The notes below the pieces were generated by a model, which was not told where the DNA came from, ran no database searches, and saw nothing but the letters and a program-made list of their open reading frames with translations. Source: Ladona fulva (Eukaryota > Arthropoda > Insecta > Odonata > Libellulidae). From it: a DNA stretch of 64,000 nucleotides. Within the stretch, counting starts at the first letter, position 1; every line of letters starts with the position of its first letter. Made by a program: the position numbers and the translations under genes. Positions 24,728-37,745 of the stretch are shown one piece after another. The stretch spans positions 79,725 to 143,724 of the forward strand of contig KZ308791.1 in assembly GCA_000376725.2 (NCBI GenBank). The letters run 5' to 3'.

Positions 24728-25050
24728 TTCTAAGGCAGAGTTTCCCGAACTTTCCCTCCGGCGGAACACCTTATCAATTCTATAATGTCAGCGGAACACC
24801 TTCGTTACTTTTCCTGTCAGTAAATATTAGTAATAATCGATTTCATTAAAGGAAGAGTCAAGGGTTTATTGAAAACACAATCTTCTCATATAATCAATAT
24901 CCCTGATTTTAAAAATATGTTATAACTTAATTCAAAATAGAAATTCGTACAAGAATTATCATTCTTCGTAAGTTTTCGCGGAACACTTAAAAACACTTCG
25001 TGGAACACCAGTGTTCCGCGGAACACACTTTGGGAAACCCTGCTCTAAGG
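24728..25050. mobile_element. hAT-type MITE, 307 bp, with 8-bp TSD
   Basis: The element runs 24736-25042. The left end CAGAGTTTCCCGAAC and right end TTTGGGAAACCCTG are terminal inverted repeats of the hAT form. It is flanked by TTCTAAGG (24728-24735) and CTCTAAGG (25043-25050), an 8-bp target duplication with one change, as hAT transposases make. The subterminal motif GCGGAACAC(C) recurs at about 24770, 24790, 24979 and 25018, with a GTGGAACACC variant at about 25001, as expected for transposase-binding sites. The interior is AT-rich with no coding capacity, so it is non-autonomous. Confidence 0.85.
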
Positions 25051-25414
25051 CATGAAGATATCTTTTCGAAGAATGACTAGATCAGCAGACTGCAGCTGTT
25101 GCAAATTACCTCTATTACCTCTGCAGTAATAACCCAATAATAGTAATTGCTGCTCTCAGCGCATCTCTCACGGATATCAAGGTTTCCATATTTAGGAAAC
25201 TGATTACGATTTTTCTTTTTCCAGACATCTCTCTTTGGCAAATTTAAATTTAAGACTCGTGGAGAACGGGACTAAGGGATGTAATTAAAAAATAGAATTG
25301 AATCATACGGCAATTAGAAGGTCGTCGAAAATAAAATAACACTTCTCCTTATTATCTATAAGAAACCTAAGAAAACCAGTGTCTCGAATAGAAAAACAAT
25401 AGAAGAAAATTAGG
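25051..25414. other. No feature seen
   Basis: AT-rich DNA between the hAT MITE and a minus-strand SINE. Confidence 0.5.
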
Positions 25415-25508
25415 CGTGGTAATGTCGCAAATCAAAGTGCCGGGAATCGAACGAACGCAGGACCGCTTTCACCAAAGACGAACACTATACCCACTTGGAC
25501 ATCCGGAT
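25415..25508 (-). repeat. tRNA-derived SINE, family 1 (diverged)
   Basis: On the minus strand the A box TGTCCAAGTGGG (25490-25501) is followed by GGTGAAAGCGGTCC and the B box CGTTCGATTCCCGG (around 25443-25453), then GCGACATTACC. The last matches the GCGAAATGACC body of the 8.5-kb copy. A 4-bp insertion separates the T-arm words. An open frame at 25416-25634 on the opposite strand is therefore a repeat artefact. Confidence 0.65.
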
Positions 25509-28500
25509 GAATTAATCCACCGGGATACAGGCGGAGACTCTATTAATGCCATCACGATGCATCGGATGAAGTTAGATATGATTGAACTGGCGAGTTCTAA
25601 AGGTGTCAACCTGAATATATTACCATTAGGATAAATTCTCGAAACTGTTGCCCAAATTAAAAGTGTGTTTAGCGAATTTCGTTAACTGCGGTGTGTTTCT
25701 GATCGCTGTGCACACTTTTACACACACACTATTTAAAACACTCATTAAAACTTTGGAAATGTTTATTATGAAAGTCACAGTAATTGTGTGCCGTAGTTGT
25801 TTACACGTTTCCGCTTGGCTCAAGGTCAACTTGCAGATTGTTCTACCAGCAACTTAAAATTTGTAACTAAATTAACCCATCGTTTGTTGACCATACAAAG
25901 TAGCCAGGAGAGATGCATGAAGGGTGTGAAAAGAAGAGATCGGAAGAGGAACCATGGGTAGGAAAGAAGATTAGAATGGCTAAAATTATACCGGCTGAAT
26001 CCTTAATTATAATCAAATTCGCCCTCGGGTCGAATTAAATTTAATGGCTCCTAAGGATTAAGCTAACGAAGGATAATCACTCTCGAAGCAACCTCTTTTA
26101 TTTTTGTTTCTTTCGAAAGGTAAACTTTTCCGCTGCTAATTATCTGTTTTCCCGACGACTGCGTTGGAACTCGAGATGAACTGAAATTAAACCAATTCAT
26201 CATATCTGAATGTTTCGGACGTAATCCAGTTTTTTTCAGTTGGAGAGCATCGATATAATTGCGGCCCTACGGCCAAAGAGAGGGAAGCAATCAAGCTTCG
26301 GATCAATCGTATGAAGGAAAAAAATGTTCACATTTAATTGGCTTTTCTAAACTTGTTTGATGAAATTTGTCCCGTAAACTTTACCTTTAGAGATATAAAT
26401 TCGTAGTTATTTCTCTAACTTAAGTTCAAATACCAACGGACATTTTTGCGGTAGATTTTGGCGCACATTTTGCATGGTTATCTTTCATTAATTCAGCTGG
26501 ATGTCTTACTGATTGGACGAAAATTACCTGTATAACCACCGCATCCTTTTTCTTCTATAACTACTTCCTAGCTATGTCATCATAAATGTTGCCTCCGTTT
26601 TCTGTATGTACTTTTCCAAAAATTATTTGTACAACCTAATTGGTCAGCAGTATATCCTCACTCATTATGTAACCAATTAACTCGCTCCTTTTCATTAATC
26701 GGTATTTACCCATTCCCTCCTTCCATAATTAAAAAACTTGATTTATTTCCGCATTGACCTTATCTCTCCATCAATTTTCCAACCTTTTAAATGCCATATG
26801 ACGTCCTCTCTCTTCTGATATTATTCTACAGAACCACTGGACATTAATAAAAATGTCTTTATTTCGTTGGGACTTTAAGACCTCCTTTACCATTTAACTC
26901 ATTGTCAACGTAAGGTAGGTCTAATTAGTATATAATAACAAAAATACAAAAATGGTTAACGTAAATGAAAAGACAGTTTAGGATTTAAAAAGGAGCTGAA
27001 AGTAGCTTATGAAAAAGTACCCGCAACAGTACCCCTCAATGAAGGGAGGTGTGAACAACCTACCTAGTGAGATGCTAGTTAGAATAATAACTAAAAGATA
27101 GTTAAGCACATACACTTATCACGACTTAAAAATAACACATGTATATACATATTATGATATATTCAAGTAATATATAATAAAATTTACAGCAAAAAAGTAA
27201 ACCATACATATATTATACAGCCAAATTCTATAAAATGCCTGTTAAATCCAGAGAAAAATGAAAAAACGACGTATGATTTAAGATTAACGTGTAATGACAC
27301 CTTTCATAGCAACTAAATTTCACTAAAAGTTATCATCGTTCATAACAATTATCATCGTACTTGATATGATTATGTCTACTAATTATGTGATGATCCCCAA
27401 GATATTCCATTTGAGAAATGAGCTGAGTGGTCCAGTAATGTTGAAGATTGCAAAAACGCGATAAAAATATCGTAGTAGATAACAACGATATTATCGGCGA
27501 TCCTTGATTTGAAAACGCCAACAGCAAATGAATCCTGCATATCTATCGGAATCATCATTCTTTCAACTGATATTCTTGATGACAGGAATGCTTTGTAGTA
27601 GAAAAACTAAAAAGTATAAAGATACCCTAACTGATACAGACGATATTCAATAGTTTTATCAGAAATTCAAGTCAGGTTTTAATTTTCTATGGAAATTAAA
27701 CAGAATTACCGAGAGAAAAAAGTTTGTTTCGATAGAAATTAAGGCATGTATTTAATATAAAATTTTCTTGAAAGAGAAACGAGAATTAATAAATAAAGTG
27801 ACGTGAATGTGGAAAATCCTACTTAACTGGATGTTAAGCAAACACGAATTCTAAGGCTATTAAGGAAAAAGACAAAAATTCCGGAACGGATGAGTCAGAT
27901 TAAAGGAGCAAATGGGATTGCCATTTTCTCCCTTGTGACAGGCTCGCATTCACCGACGAAAAAAATAATTCCATGAAGATTTCACGAGGTAACTACCGTT
28001 CAGTTAACAACAGTGTTTAACGCAAGGATTTACCCAATATATTTTTTAAATTAGAACTATTAAATTGAATGGGAAAATGCAAGAATTTCCTGAATTCTAC
28101 GACACATTTACTACATTTAATAACTCTTTGAGAATTAAAATACATCATTTATGCCTCACGACTGCACATAGCAGAAATATCAGAGTTAAAGTTAATTTAA
28201 GATTCTTGCAGCCAAAATAATTAATTTTGGATAATTAAAGGTATTTTTGGCAGATTAAAATCATACGCATATTTCACTGTGTCAATGTAGTAATTATAAT
28301 ATTAACTATGGGACAACATAAGGATGGAAGTGAGAAGATGGCTGATACCATCATATGAGTGAGCAACAAGAATTGCATGAAGTCGTGATTAACATCTTTT
28401 ACTTTGCTATATTTTGCACCACATAAATTTTTCTTGCATCTATTTTATTTAAGTTAATAATTAGAAATATTCCGGTCTCGTGAACTTGTACACGTAGAAG

Positions 28501-28781
28501 TTTTAACAAATGTATAAGTAGGATTTGGAAAGACAAAAGGGAATAAAAGACCGAAAACTATTGTCATGCGTAATACAAATAATATCAAGTTTTTAAACAT
28601 ATGAAATTACAGTTTTTTTAATTTTCTACTATACTACTGTTATTAATTTTGAAAAGATAGATATACTATTCTGTAAAACCTTGAAGAGAAATCGATATTT
28701 AATTACTAAATATTCTAAGAAATGGAACTGTCTTAATCCCCTTTGCCTACTCAAGCTCCGTTTGAATAACCGAATATCAAT
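25509..28781. other. No feature seen (about 3.3 kb)
   Basis: Strongly AT-rich. GAAGGGAGGTGTGAACAACC at about 27042 resembles GAAGGGGGTGTGAAAAACC at about 49253, perhaps a weakly shared repeat. No gene, TIR or tRNA-like unit was recognised. Confidence 0.45.
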
Positions 28782-28939
28782 TACAGTGATACCTCGACTT
28801 ACGTAGTGCTCTTAATGAGAACTTTCCGACATATGAACGATTTTTATCACTCCATTAGGATATTAAAAACTGGGAAAACTGCGTTCTAAGATACGAACTC
28901 AATTCGTTCAAAACCTATGTAAGTCAAGGTACATCTTTA
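28782..28939. mobile_element. Mariner-like MITE, about 154 bp
   Basis: The left end CAGTGATACCTCGACTTACG (from 28784) is inverted at the right end as CTATGTAAGTCAAGGTACAT (to about 28937), and both sides abut TA (28782-28783 and 28938-28939). TA duplication and a CAGT..TACCTCGACTTACG terminus are typical of Tc1/mariner-superfamily MITEs. The right terminus has several substitutions, so the copy is old. There is no coding capacity. Confidence 0.7.
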
Positions 28940-30240
28940 TACGGCTATTTAATCCAATAAAGAACCATTTTTAGAAAGCCTCCATGATAAGCTTCAAGGA
29001 CTAAAAAATCTTTCTAGTATTATATATTTATGTAGAGAGGATTCGTAAGATTCTCAAAACCAAGCATCAGATTTAAGATAAGAAATAAAGATGACGATCA
29101 TCACATCCAATTTCATCAATATTCATGCCAGGCATTGCGGAGAGGAATAAAATTTTCATCGAAGCAAGAGAGGAAATACGAGAAAACAAATGATAGAGAA
29201 TCATCGCGAGGCGAGGAACATTTATCAAAGTGTAAGGGGAGTCTCCACAGCAGCTATTGGGGGATGCTAGATACGCGTGTTATGAATTCAGGAGAGGTAA
29301 GGGTTAGAGAAATGATAGATGGGACTAGAGCAATTCCATGGGGGAATGACAGGGAAGGAAACAGGGGCGGTTGTTGAGGATGGAGGTGATGATGAGTGTG
29401 TAACATGAGCGGAAGAAAACGAAGGGAAAAGATGGAGAGGAGAACCTCAATGAGGAGAGATAAACGAGCTGTGAACGAATTAAGTCACTGAGACTATATC
29501 AACCAAGGGATGGTGTATGCAATTACAACTTGGCAAGAAAAGGGCCTTCTATGTAATTTACACTCTCTAAAAGTCTGAGAGGTAATTAAAAGTATGTATC
29601 CTCGCAAGGTTGGATCTCTGCAGTTCATTAAACTATTTTGAGCAACCGTGCGCTTTATCGACTGCTACAAGTTATGAGATATTTTCGTAGTAAGAATAAC
29701 ATAGATAAACGTCACTCAAGCTATTCGATGTCGGATTTAAGTACAGAATACCCCGATGTATGTTAGCCCGGAGTTACGCAGTTCTTGAATTTCCTCTCTC
29801 GTTTCGTACCTCACAAAGGGCAATTGCAACCTAAACAAAGGCTATCCTATACTATATAGAAAAAGTCTTACTTATATACGAAACATAGACTCCAACGAAG
29901 AACGCGAAGGGACGAATAAAAATTATTACGTTACTACGAAAAATTCTGCATCGAGAAAAGAAACATGTCGTCAGTCAAGTTTGCTAGATTTTTGGAAGCT
30001 ATCGACATCGAAATAATTTCTTTTAACGTTACTCATTTATTATTTTTTCATTTGATATTATTAAAAAACTACCACTTTCAATACATTTTTCTTCTAGCGT
30101 TTTCACTTTAATGTTAGTCCCAAATAAAATTCAATATATTTACATGTAAATAGGAATCCCGAATTACACGAATTCAGCATATGATTTATTCGTAGGTCCT
30201 ACCTATTGCGTAACTTTGGGAAATTACTATACGGGTCCAT
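28940..30240. other. No feature seen (about 1.3 kb)
   Basis: AT-rich DNA. A purine-rich stretch at 29100-29480 contains an 80-codon open frame with no recognised product. Confidence 0.5.
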
Positions 30241-30310
30241 CATTTCATCTACATCTACATTAATACCATAATTACGGCGTGTGTCACGGGGTGTAATTTA
30301 CGAAGAAAAC
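30241..30310 (-). mobile_element. Probable LINE 3' tail (GATGTA repeat)
   Basis: CATCTACATCTACATTAATA at 30247-30266 is, on the minus strand, a GATGTAGATG tail preceded by a CGTGACACACGCCG-containing 3' flank. CR1/jockey-type LINEs often end in short tandem repeats of this sort, and the plus-strand LINE remnant at 57.6-58.2 kb ends in GTAGATGTAGA. A similar ATCTACATCT occurs at about 19552. No coding part is recognisable here. Confidence 0.35.
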
Positions 30311-30529
30311 GAGATTTGCATCGTTCATTTGCAATACTTCTCCATATCTTCTTATCCTTGAATATATAATAATCTTCAGAAACGTATACTGTTATTCAGT
30401 CATTCTTCTTCCTGATTACTTGATCTTCTTCCCGTTTAACAGCAATTCGCCTCAGGTACCATTTTAACCATCCTGCTTCTATCCATTCTTCCTGTTCCTC
30501 CAAACTAATGCAAAGTAATCTTTTTATAC

Positions 30530-30625
30530 AGGAGCCGCCACACATCCAAGTGGGTAGCACTTTCACCGATCAACTAATTTTCGGTGACTAAAACTTTCAG
30601 CAATACGGCACCTACTTCAAGCAAC
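30530..30625 (+). repeat. Possible SINE fragment, family 1 head
   Basis: ATCCAAGTGGGTAGCACTTTC at about 30546 matches the A-box region of family 1 SINEs, and CTTTCAGCAATAC further on resembles the CTTTCAACAATAC before the tail of the 8.5-kb copy. The B box is missing, which suggests an internal deletion. Confidence 0.35.
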
Positions 30626-32192
30626 TCATAATGCAACTAGTTACGACACTCTTAATCTAGTTCCTCAAAGAAAGGGATTACATGTTTTTGAGGAATGTTT
30701 GTAAACATATTGACAGAGGTGCCCATTGATTCCCGGAAGCGAAAAAATAACTTTACTCATAAAAGTTTGCGCGGTTTCGAACAGTAAACTACAAACATTG
30801 AAACAATAAGATCTGTTTATCGGATTTTATAACGTTCGCCTATGAATTTTGTTGGTTAATAAATAAAAATGTATGTTTTTAAAAGAAAAAGGACATGTAA
30901 TACTCTTTAAAGTCGCTTTTTATTTGTGATCCTCTTGATAAATACTACGCTGCGAAAAGTCGAACTCGAGGCTACTAATAAATAAAAAGTAACCTAGTAG
31001 TAGAGTAGTGTATACAAAGTGAAAATACATTATCGTTTGAAGTTGGAAATTCTGCAAATTAGGATTCTCCGAATTGAAGCGAACTTGTGACGATAACATA
31101 TACGCAAACGTGCTATCTACTTTATCCATATTAAGCAGAAAGCAACAACCTTGATTCCAACGTGACACATATGGTGATTGAACTTCGTGAATATTACAAC
31201 TCGCACCCAAGATTCTGAATATGAGATCGGAGTGTATTCGAACAGAACGTCGCTCTTTGAAAACGCGTATAACTTGCTTATGAAAAACAAGGATTATCCG
31301 GGATTTGAATTCCACAGGGCGCGATTGGCCGAAAGAGCGCCCCTCCGAGGAAAAACTCCGGAGCGATCGCGGCGACATGAATCGAGCGAAATAACGGATA
31401 AGGTCATATTTCATCGCGTGTCACGGAATGCTATCGATAATTGCCGGGTAAAAGGGAGGTTTTATGCCTCCACGCAGATCAATTCCCCGGACCATCCATT
31501 TCCCTTCATGAAGCTGTCCTCCGCGCAGTCTGATTGACGCAAGTTTAATCGCGCGCCGCATTGTCACCTCTGATTAAAAGCCCTTCCAACTATCGATCCG
31601 ATGACATGCATAGCGGAATAAATTGATGGATTCCTCCGCTTCCTCGGCCGAGATGAAGAAATTTGCTTCGTAAAAGTGACTCTTGGCTCGCGGTGCGACG
31701 CCGAAATTGAATCGGATTTGCCGGAAAATAATAGGCGGTGAGGATGAAGGCTCTTTGTCATGCCGAAACGTCACTTCCGGATATGGATAGGGGGTATCAG
31801 AGGCGACCGTATCGTCGAAATATCGAAGGGTGAAAGCTGTTCCAAAAGTTTAGGGGAAAGGAAAATTTTAACGTATAGATAATATTGGAGAAGTGCGTCG
31901 GCTGACGAATATTTACTTAAAATTTACCTATTATAAGTATCTCGTGCGTACATTATTCTAACCAAGGTTTTTCCGAAATTATTATGCGAATCAAATACCG
32001 TATATACTCAAGAGATGTTCAATCTCAGTTGAAACATTACAACCTAATTTGTGGCCGGAAAATCAAGAATTTTAAGCGTACATCCAATAAAAGTCCACCC
32101 TAAATGTTTGAGGTTGTCTTAACATGTGCAGCCAGGTATAGCATATAATTGCATATACACTACACTTTCTGGTGGCTAAAGTATAGACGGAC
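30626..32192. other. CpG-rich block within AT-rich DNA
   Basis: From about 31290 to 31770 the sequence is markedly richer in G+C and CpG (GAGCGATCGCGGCG, CGCGCGCCGC). Open frames on both strands in and around it (30920-31414 minus, 31178-31537 plus, 31564-31774 minus) have unrecognisable products and overlap one another. It is a candidate regulatory or conserved element, and no exon is supported. Confidence 0.4.
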
Positions 32193-32344
32193 ATTACCGT
32201 TGGGCTCTCAATTACTCGAGTAGGTAACGCTTTCGACCTTGATGAAAGCGGTCCCGGGTTCCGCCTCCAGAGGGAGCCCGTAATGCGAAATGAACTCAGC
32301 TATCGAAGCACTTTTGGCAAAACTACTACTACGATATTACTGTT
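32193..32344 (+). repeat. tRNA-derived SINE, family 1, with TSD
   Basis: The body at 32202-32335 begins GGGCTCTCA, has an A-box-like CGAGTAGGTAACGC and a degenerate B box GGGTTCCGCCTCC (about 32257-32269). It then has AATGCGAAATGAACTCAGC and TCGAAGCACTTTT in the same order as the 8.5-kb copy, and an ACT-rich tail. ATTACCGTT (32193-32201) and ATTACTGTT (32336-32344) flank it, a 9-bp target duplication with one change. The eroded B box suggests it can no longer drive Pol III well. Confidence 0.8.
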
Positions 32345-34359
32345 AATAAATCCAGAGATTATAAGAAAAACTAAAGACAAGTTTTAGTTACAGATCAGGA
32401 ACGTATCGCCACACTCTGTGGTTATTAACCACGATATTACCTTCGTAACAGCACGTCTTCTACATTATAAACTAGCGTTCTCAAGGACTAGCATGCCCTT
32501 GCCTAAATGTATTACATCTTATTTTCTATATAGTTTTACAAACTGAACTTTCGACCCGGATTAGGCATTGATTTAGTCGCTGAAATAGGAATGACCACAT
32601 AAAAGTCGTCATTTTAAGCTCAGCCTTAAAAAAAGGACCTAAAAAACTCGGATATTCTATAGGTACACATGAAACTAATTTGAGAGATAAATAGTACATG
32701 TAAACACTGTGGTCCTCCTAAGCCAATTTTGGCTCACCAGGAGTTGTTAAGCAGTATTTACAAATACTAAACAAATGCAAACTAATTATTCACTTCAAAA
32801 TAATAGCTTAAATAACCAGGCAAATAGGCAAATGCTGCCTTTAAATAGAAAACAAAAAAAGTTAACGAACATAATACAAATCAAAAGATTAAAAAACACA
32901 AAACGTCCGTAGTAAAAAAAAGATGAGGTACATTCTGCATTTCAAACATGACGGAATCATTAACGAGTTACATGCTCTTATAATCCATTTTCCAGAGTTA
33001 TCTCTTATGCTCTTATAATAAATCCAGAGTTTAAAATATTCTCAGTAATATGAGAGAAATTTTACTTAAGATCTACCGAATTTTGAGTTGAAAATATATT
33101 ACTTGATTTTAATTTGACACATGAATATGGTTTTATGATTGTTTGGCATGCCGTTATATAATAACACAGTTGGGATAATTCTGATGATTTAACATCGGTT
33201 TAACCTTACAGAATATTTGTCAATGCATATTATAAAATATTAAAGTTTAAAATATTTAAAACTGAACATTTTTACACTTCTTCAATGTTTGTTAGTCGAG
33301 GTAAATTATTTTCGAATTAGTAGATATCTAGGAACCAATTATACGAACATTTACTAATTAATATGTAAAAAGGAATAAAACTACCTTTTCAAGCTTTGAT
33401 CATTAGAATGTGGGCCACATTCTATTTATCGCTATTAAACTACAATATCACTATACGGTATATTACTTTAAAAGTTAATGCTGAATAGTGAGCATAAACT
33501 GTGCATTAATTTTAATGCTGACAATATTCACTTTAACAAAATTTTAACACAAGGGAAAGCCGAAGTGATTGATTTTAATCGTAACTTTCTCGCGTTTAGG
33601 ACGACTAAAATGTTTCCCTTGGAATTTTGTATTATAAGGTTGGCCTATACAGTAGCAGTACTTTCCTGAATGAATCTTAGAAAACTCTTGTGACATCGAA
33701 AGTAGAGCAAAACTCAGAAAAGTAATTTTTCCCTAGAGAGAGGACTTCATTATAATTCAGGAAAGAATTATGTGCACCCATAAATTTTCAAACGATAACC
33801 CGTTTTTCCAATTTCAAGACTATCGGCATTCATTCGTTGACACATATAAACTAAAATTAAATTTTTATTGACTTATTTGTGGAAAATGCAAATACCTCGT
33901 TCATGTCCAATTCCTGCAATTTTCTCGCTTTGAATCTAATTACTTCAGAAGGATGTAATTTATTTGGAGTTTATTTATTTTTTTTAATTCTTTCAGAAGT
34001 GACACATGTTTTTGCTTTAAAATTCAACCACAACAAAATGAACTTTATAAATGAGAAAGGAGTGGCATCATTTAAATTTCCATCATGTAAGCTTTGAAAT
34101 TTCTACTACAGAGGCATACTTCCATTGATATATTCGTTATTTGCAGCACATTATTATAATTTTTTTCGTGTGATGCCTAATTAATTTCATGCGTGAAACG
34201 AAATCAAAGTTTAATGTGAACAATTTGCAATGAATTCAACACCTGTTAAGTATTTTCGAACGCGCTAAACCGTTATTAATCGAAAAGATACCTAACGACC
34301 AAACTACTCTAAAAATGAAATCGAAAAAAACCTTAAAAAAAGCAGTTGAGTATTTAAAT
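32345..34359. other. No feature seen (about 2 kb)
   Basis: Strongly AT-rich DNA with no recognised repeat. Short open frames only. Confidence 0.5.
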
Positions 34360-34605
34360 TTGGGGCTGGTATTGTAATGTGTACTTGAAATGGACTTTAA
34401 CTTATACTCACTTATGCCCAGTACTACACTGTTTTGTTCGAGTTATAAAGAAGACTAAAGTTAATCTCCATGCAAATTCGTCATCAAAATAGGAGATTTA
34501 CCATAATATTCACTTTAACTCGAACAAAATATAATAATACCGGGCTCTAAAATGAGCATCGTTTAAAGTTAATTTTAATTATAAACAATAATACTTGGGA
34601 TCAGA
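34360..34605. mobile_element. Foldback element, copy 1
   Basis: A left arm (about 34360-34465) and right arm (about 34505-34605) are imperfect inverted complements. GTTTTGTTCGAGTTA at 34431-34445 pairs exactly with TAACTCGAACAAAAT at 34516-34530, and TGCCCAGTACTA and ACTTTAAC further out also have partners. The centre holds CTCCATGCAAATTCGTCAT and AGGAGATTTA, shared with copy 2 at 52.5-52.9 kb. No coding capacity. It is best described as a small foldback or palindromic MITE of about 245 bp. Confidence 0.7.
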
Positions 34606-37600
34606 AATTTTTTCCGTAATGCGTGTTTCTATTATCTTAGAATTAAGTAACGATGATTAACCAAGATCACGAATTTAGCACCTACACGTTGCAATTTTAA
34701 ACAAAGAAAGAAACCAAGTATTGTTATCAAGTAGCTAAAAACTACATTTCAGGATTTCCTACTTTAATAAAATATTTGCAACAGGAATGCGCAAAAGCGC
34801 CCTGTATATCGATAAATTCCGTAAAACTACAATTTTGATATTCTGTATTTCATAGAATTTAACAAAAAGTCCCAAAATTAGTTCTCCGTTTTGAAAAGTC
34901 AATTACAACATTCTGACGAACATATGAATATTTCAACAATTTTGATGCTGAATTTCTAATTTTTAATCTGCTTCGCATAGCCATATATCCAGCCATTTTA
35001 AGCTTTGTGAATTCATCAACTGGAGCCATTATCTATGTCCGTTATTTAAACGATTATTAAATTTATACCTTAATTAAATTTCATTCGTAAAAAAACCCAA
35101 TCCTATTACGCCACTTGTTAGCTTCATATCTAATAGGAGAGTATAAAACGAACTAAATGATCCATTACACAATTGCTTAACGATAGCTGCTGACATTCCC
35201 AGCGAGATTAAATTACCTAGACGTAACATTATTAGATCACCGACAGAGCTGGATGCGCGTTGAAGTGAAGAATTAAACAACTCAGCGGAATTTAAATTGA
35301 ATTTCTGTTCAGTAATGTTTCCCTTCGTTGTTGAATTTTGTCGCTTGCGACTAAATATTTAAAGTCAGAAAAATAAGCTAATTCAATTTCCGCCTACCAG
35401 TGGGTACTGCCATGGAAAAATACCCTCGAAAATGTAACTGCTAATGCCTCTAGTGCTTACAAATTAATTGGAATTTTAGAATTCGAGTAACATTTCACCA
35501 AGCTAACCAGTTGCCCAAGCATTTTTATGGGTAGCTTTATGCAAACACTACAGTTATAATAGAGATTATTCATTTTTGAACGTTTGATTGCATTACACAT
35601 GTTTACGCTCCTTTGTTGCTAAAAAAGGACCTTATTTCTCAAAATTAGACATTTAAAATTTCTCTTATTTCCCCTATTAATTAATAAATTTTCAAAATTT
35701 CGGCATGAAACTTCAGGCTGCAAGCAAATTCAAGTTAAGAAGTAGGATTAGTTTCCGGTTATGCTTTATTTAGTTCACTTATTCGGCCGGTAACCCTTAA
35801 ACTACTTGTTTACTAACTTACTACTAACTTTCAGCCAAAATTTGTTACTGAGCTCATTCTTTTTTATAGTAAATAATTGAATCCTTTGTAATTTATGGTA
35901 CCATAGACGCAATTTCCTCAGCTTCAAGCAGAAAAGTGACTTTCCATGGAAACCTTAACATTTATACATTTTTTAGTTTCAAATATATAAATAAGGCTAG
36001 AATAATGAAACTAAATTAACTGGGTATTTTATTTCAAAATGCCAAGGAAAAAAAATCAGAAAACCTGATAATCTGTATGGAATCAGTAAACATCTTACAG
36101 GTATACGCGTTTGATGTCAGACAAAAAGAATAATCAGTTGATATCTATTCATTCCTTTACTTAGATTTTTCGCAGCGAATTGTTCAAGGAGAAGGATGTA
36201 GGATATCGGTGAGTCGAGTAAATTTTAAAATAGACCAAAGATAAAAAGATGTAACCTACGAAATGCTGAAAAATTCCATTGACAATCTTTTCTTATTCGA
36301 GAAATGTAGCTTCGAATCAAATTCGTGTAAACTTGAAAAGGTAAAGTAAGAATTCTGATATTTTGAAGAAGTTACCTCTTTAGGACCACAATTACAGATC
36401 TAGTTAGTGGTTGTTAAAGGCTATGAATCAAGGACCACTGGGATGGCCTATGCGAGGTGTGGATGACTATTTTTCACTAAAAGAGCACGTTTTAGCTTTC
36501 GGACCCTTAAGAAACAGTAGAATAAGTCGAATTTATGCGTATTGCCTACATTTAAGTAGTTTTAAAACCGAATTCTATCCGGGCAAACGAATTCATTCGC
36601 TGAGTCAACTTAAAGAGAATATTTTTCCATCAAATTTTTACTTGTCGTCAATAGAAATTTCGGGGAAAAGAATAGTTTGAATAAGTGAATTTGTTCGAGA
36701 AGTAACGGAAAGATAGCATGAGGCCTGAAGGCCATGGCTCTTCAACCTAAGCCCTAAGCGAATGTTTTGGTAGAAGATAACAGTACTTCATTAAGAAATA
36801 ATATTATACGAAATGATAATAACTCAACGTAATATTCGTAGCTTTCTTTGGCTGTTTTCAGCTTTCAACTTCAGCTCGTTTATCCAAAAATAAATTAACT
36901 ATGCAGATTTTGAAGAGGATTTGTCTATGCAATTCTTTTAGAGGAAGGCCTACAGTCAAAATCGGAATATTCCTGGAAGACTAAAAGTAACTCATTTGCA
37001 GCAGAGATTGACATTTAATTATGTACATAGTTTTCGGGCGGTGTGATCTCCAGCCAGAATCGATACTTTCAGCTGGTACCAATCCAAATTGGGCACACAA
37101 CCAATGAGATGACAAATTCAGGATTACGGCGGCAGCCAACGTTAATCGTGGTCCATTATGATGACGTCAACGCCTGAGATACACTCAGTTATTCATGGGC
37201 TGTGACGAAATTGTCGACGAGAAATGCCAACTGGGACATGAGCCATCCGCGCGAGAATGCCGTGAGGGTGGTGCCATCTATAGCCCTATCTTCTGCCCCA
37301 TGAGACCACCGCGGAATTTGGGCTCTCCGCAGAATGCACTGCTCCAAACATGCCGTGCACAATCTGGTGGGTGCTCTGCAAGCAATTATTCTGGTTTACA
37401 GTCACGTTCCTAAGTCCGATATGCCAAAGCGTTAGGAACTCATCTGCCCACGAGTTATACGTAACTCAGCCGCTGGCTTAGCCTGAGCACCTGTTGTTAT
37501 GGAGCACTTTTACGCTGAATGTTGCTAATTCCTTGGATTTACCAGTTAAATGTAGTCAGAGAGGGGGTAAGGATATGAACAGGAGGCTGAGTATATGAAG

Positions 37601-37690
37601 AGGGAGGAGTTGCAATGAAGCAATTTCGCATCAGCATATGTGTAGTGTAGAAGAACCGCATTTCCCTCTGTGACTTACATCACCAGAGTC
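34606..37690. other. Mostly featureless, GC-richer near 37.2 kb
   Basis: AT-rich to about 37000. At 37130-37430 composition is balanced, with a 72-codon open frame (37195-37413) that has no recognised product. It contains GGTGGTGCCATCTATAGCC, a word type often seen in invertebrate dispersed repeats. Confidence 0.4.
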
Positions 37691-37745
37691 GTACACAAGT
37701 GGGTGATTTTGGGGGTTCGACCCCCCTCCCCCTCCCCATGAGAAC
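37691..37745. repeat. C/G-run repeat scrap
   Basis: TTTTGGGGGTTCGACCCCCC followed by CTCCCCCTCCCC is a compact palindrome around TTCGA within G and C runs. Such blocks are common at the edges of invertebrate dispersed repeats. It can also be read as a B-box-like GGTTCGACCCC, but no A box accompanies it. Confidence 0.35.

Noticed and set aside
25416..25634. 72-codon open frame with a plausible-looking sequence
   Set aside because: Its first third is the antisense of a tRNA-derived SINE.
30920..31414. 164-codon minus-strand open frame
   Set aside because: Product unrecognisable, and it overlaps another open frame on the opposite strand in CpG-rich DNA, where stops are depleted.
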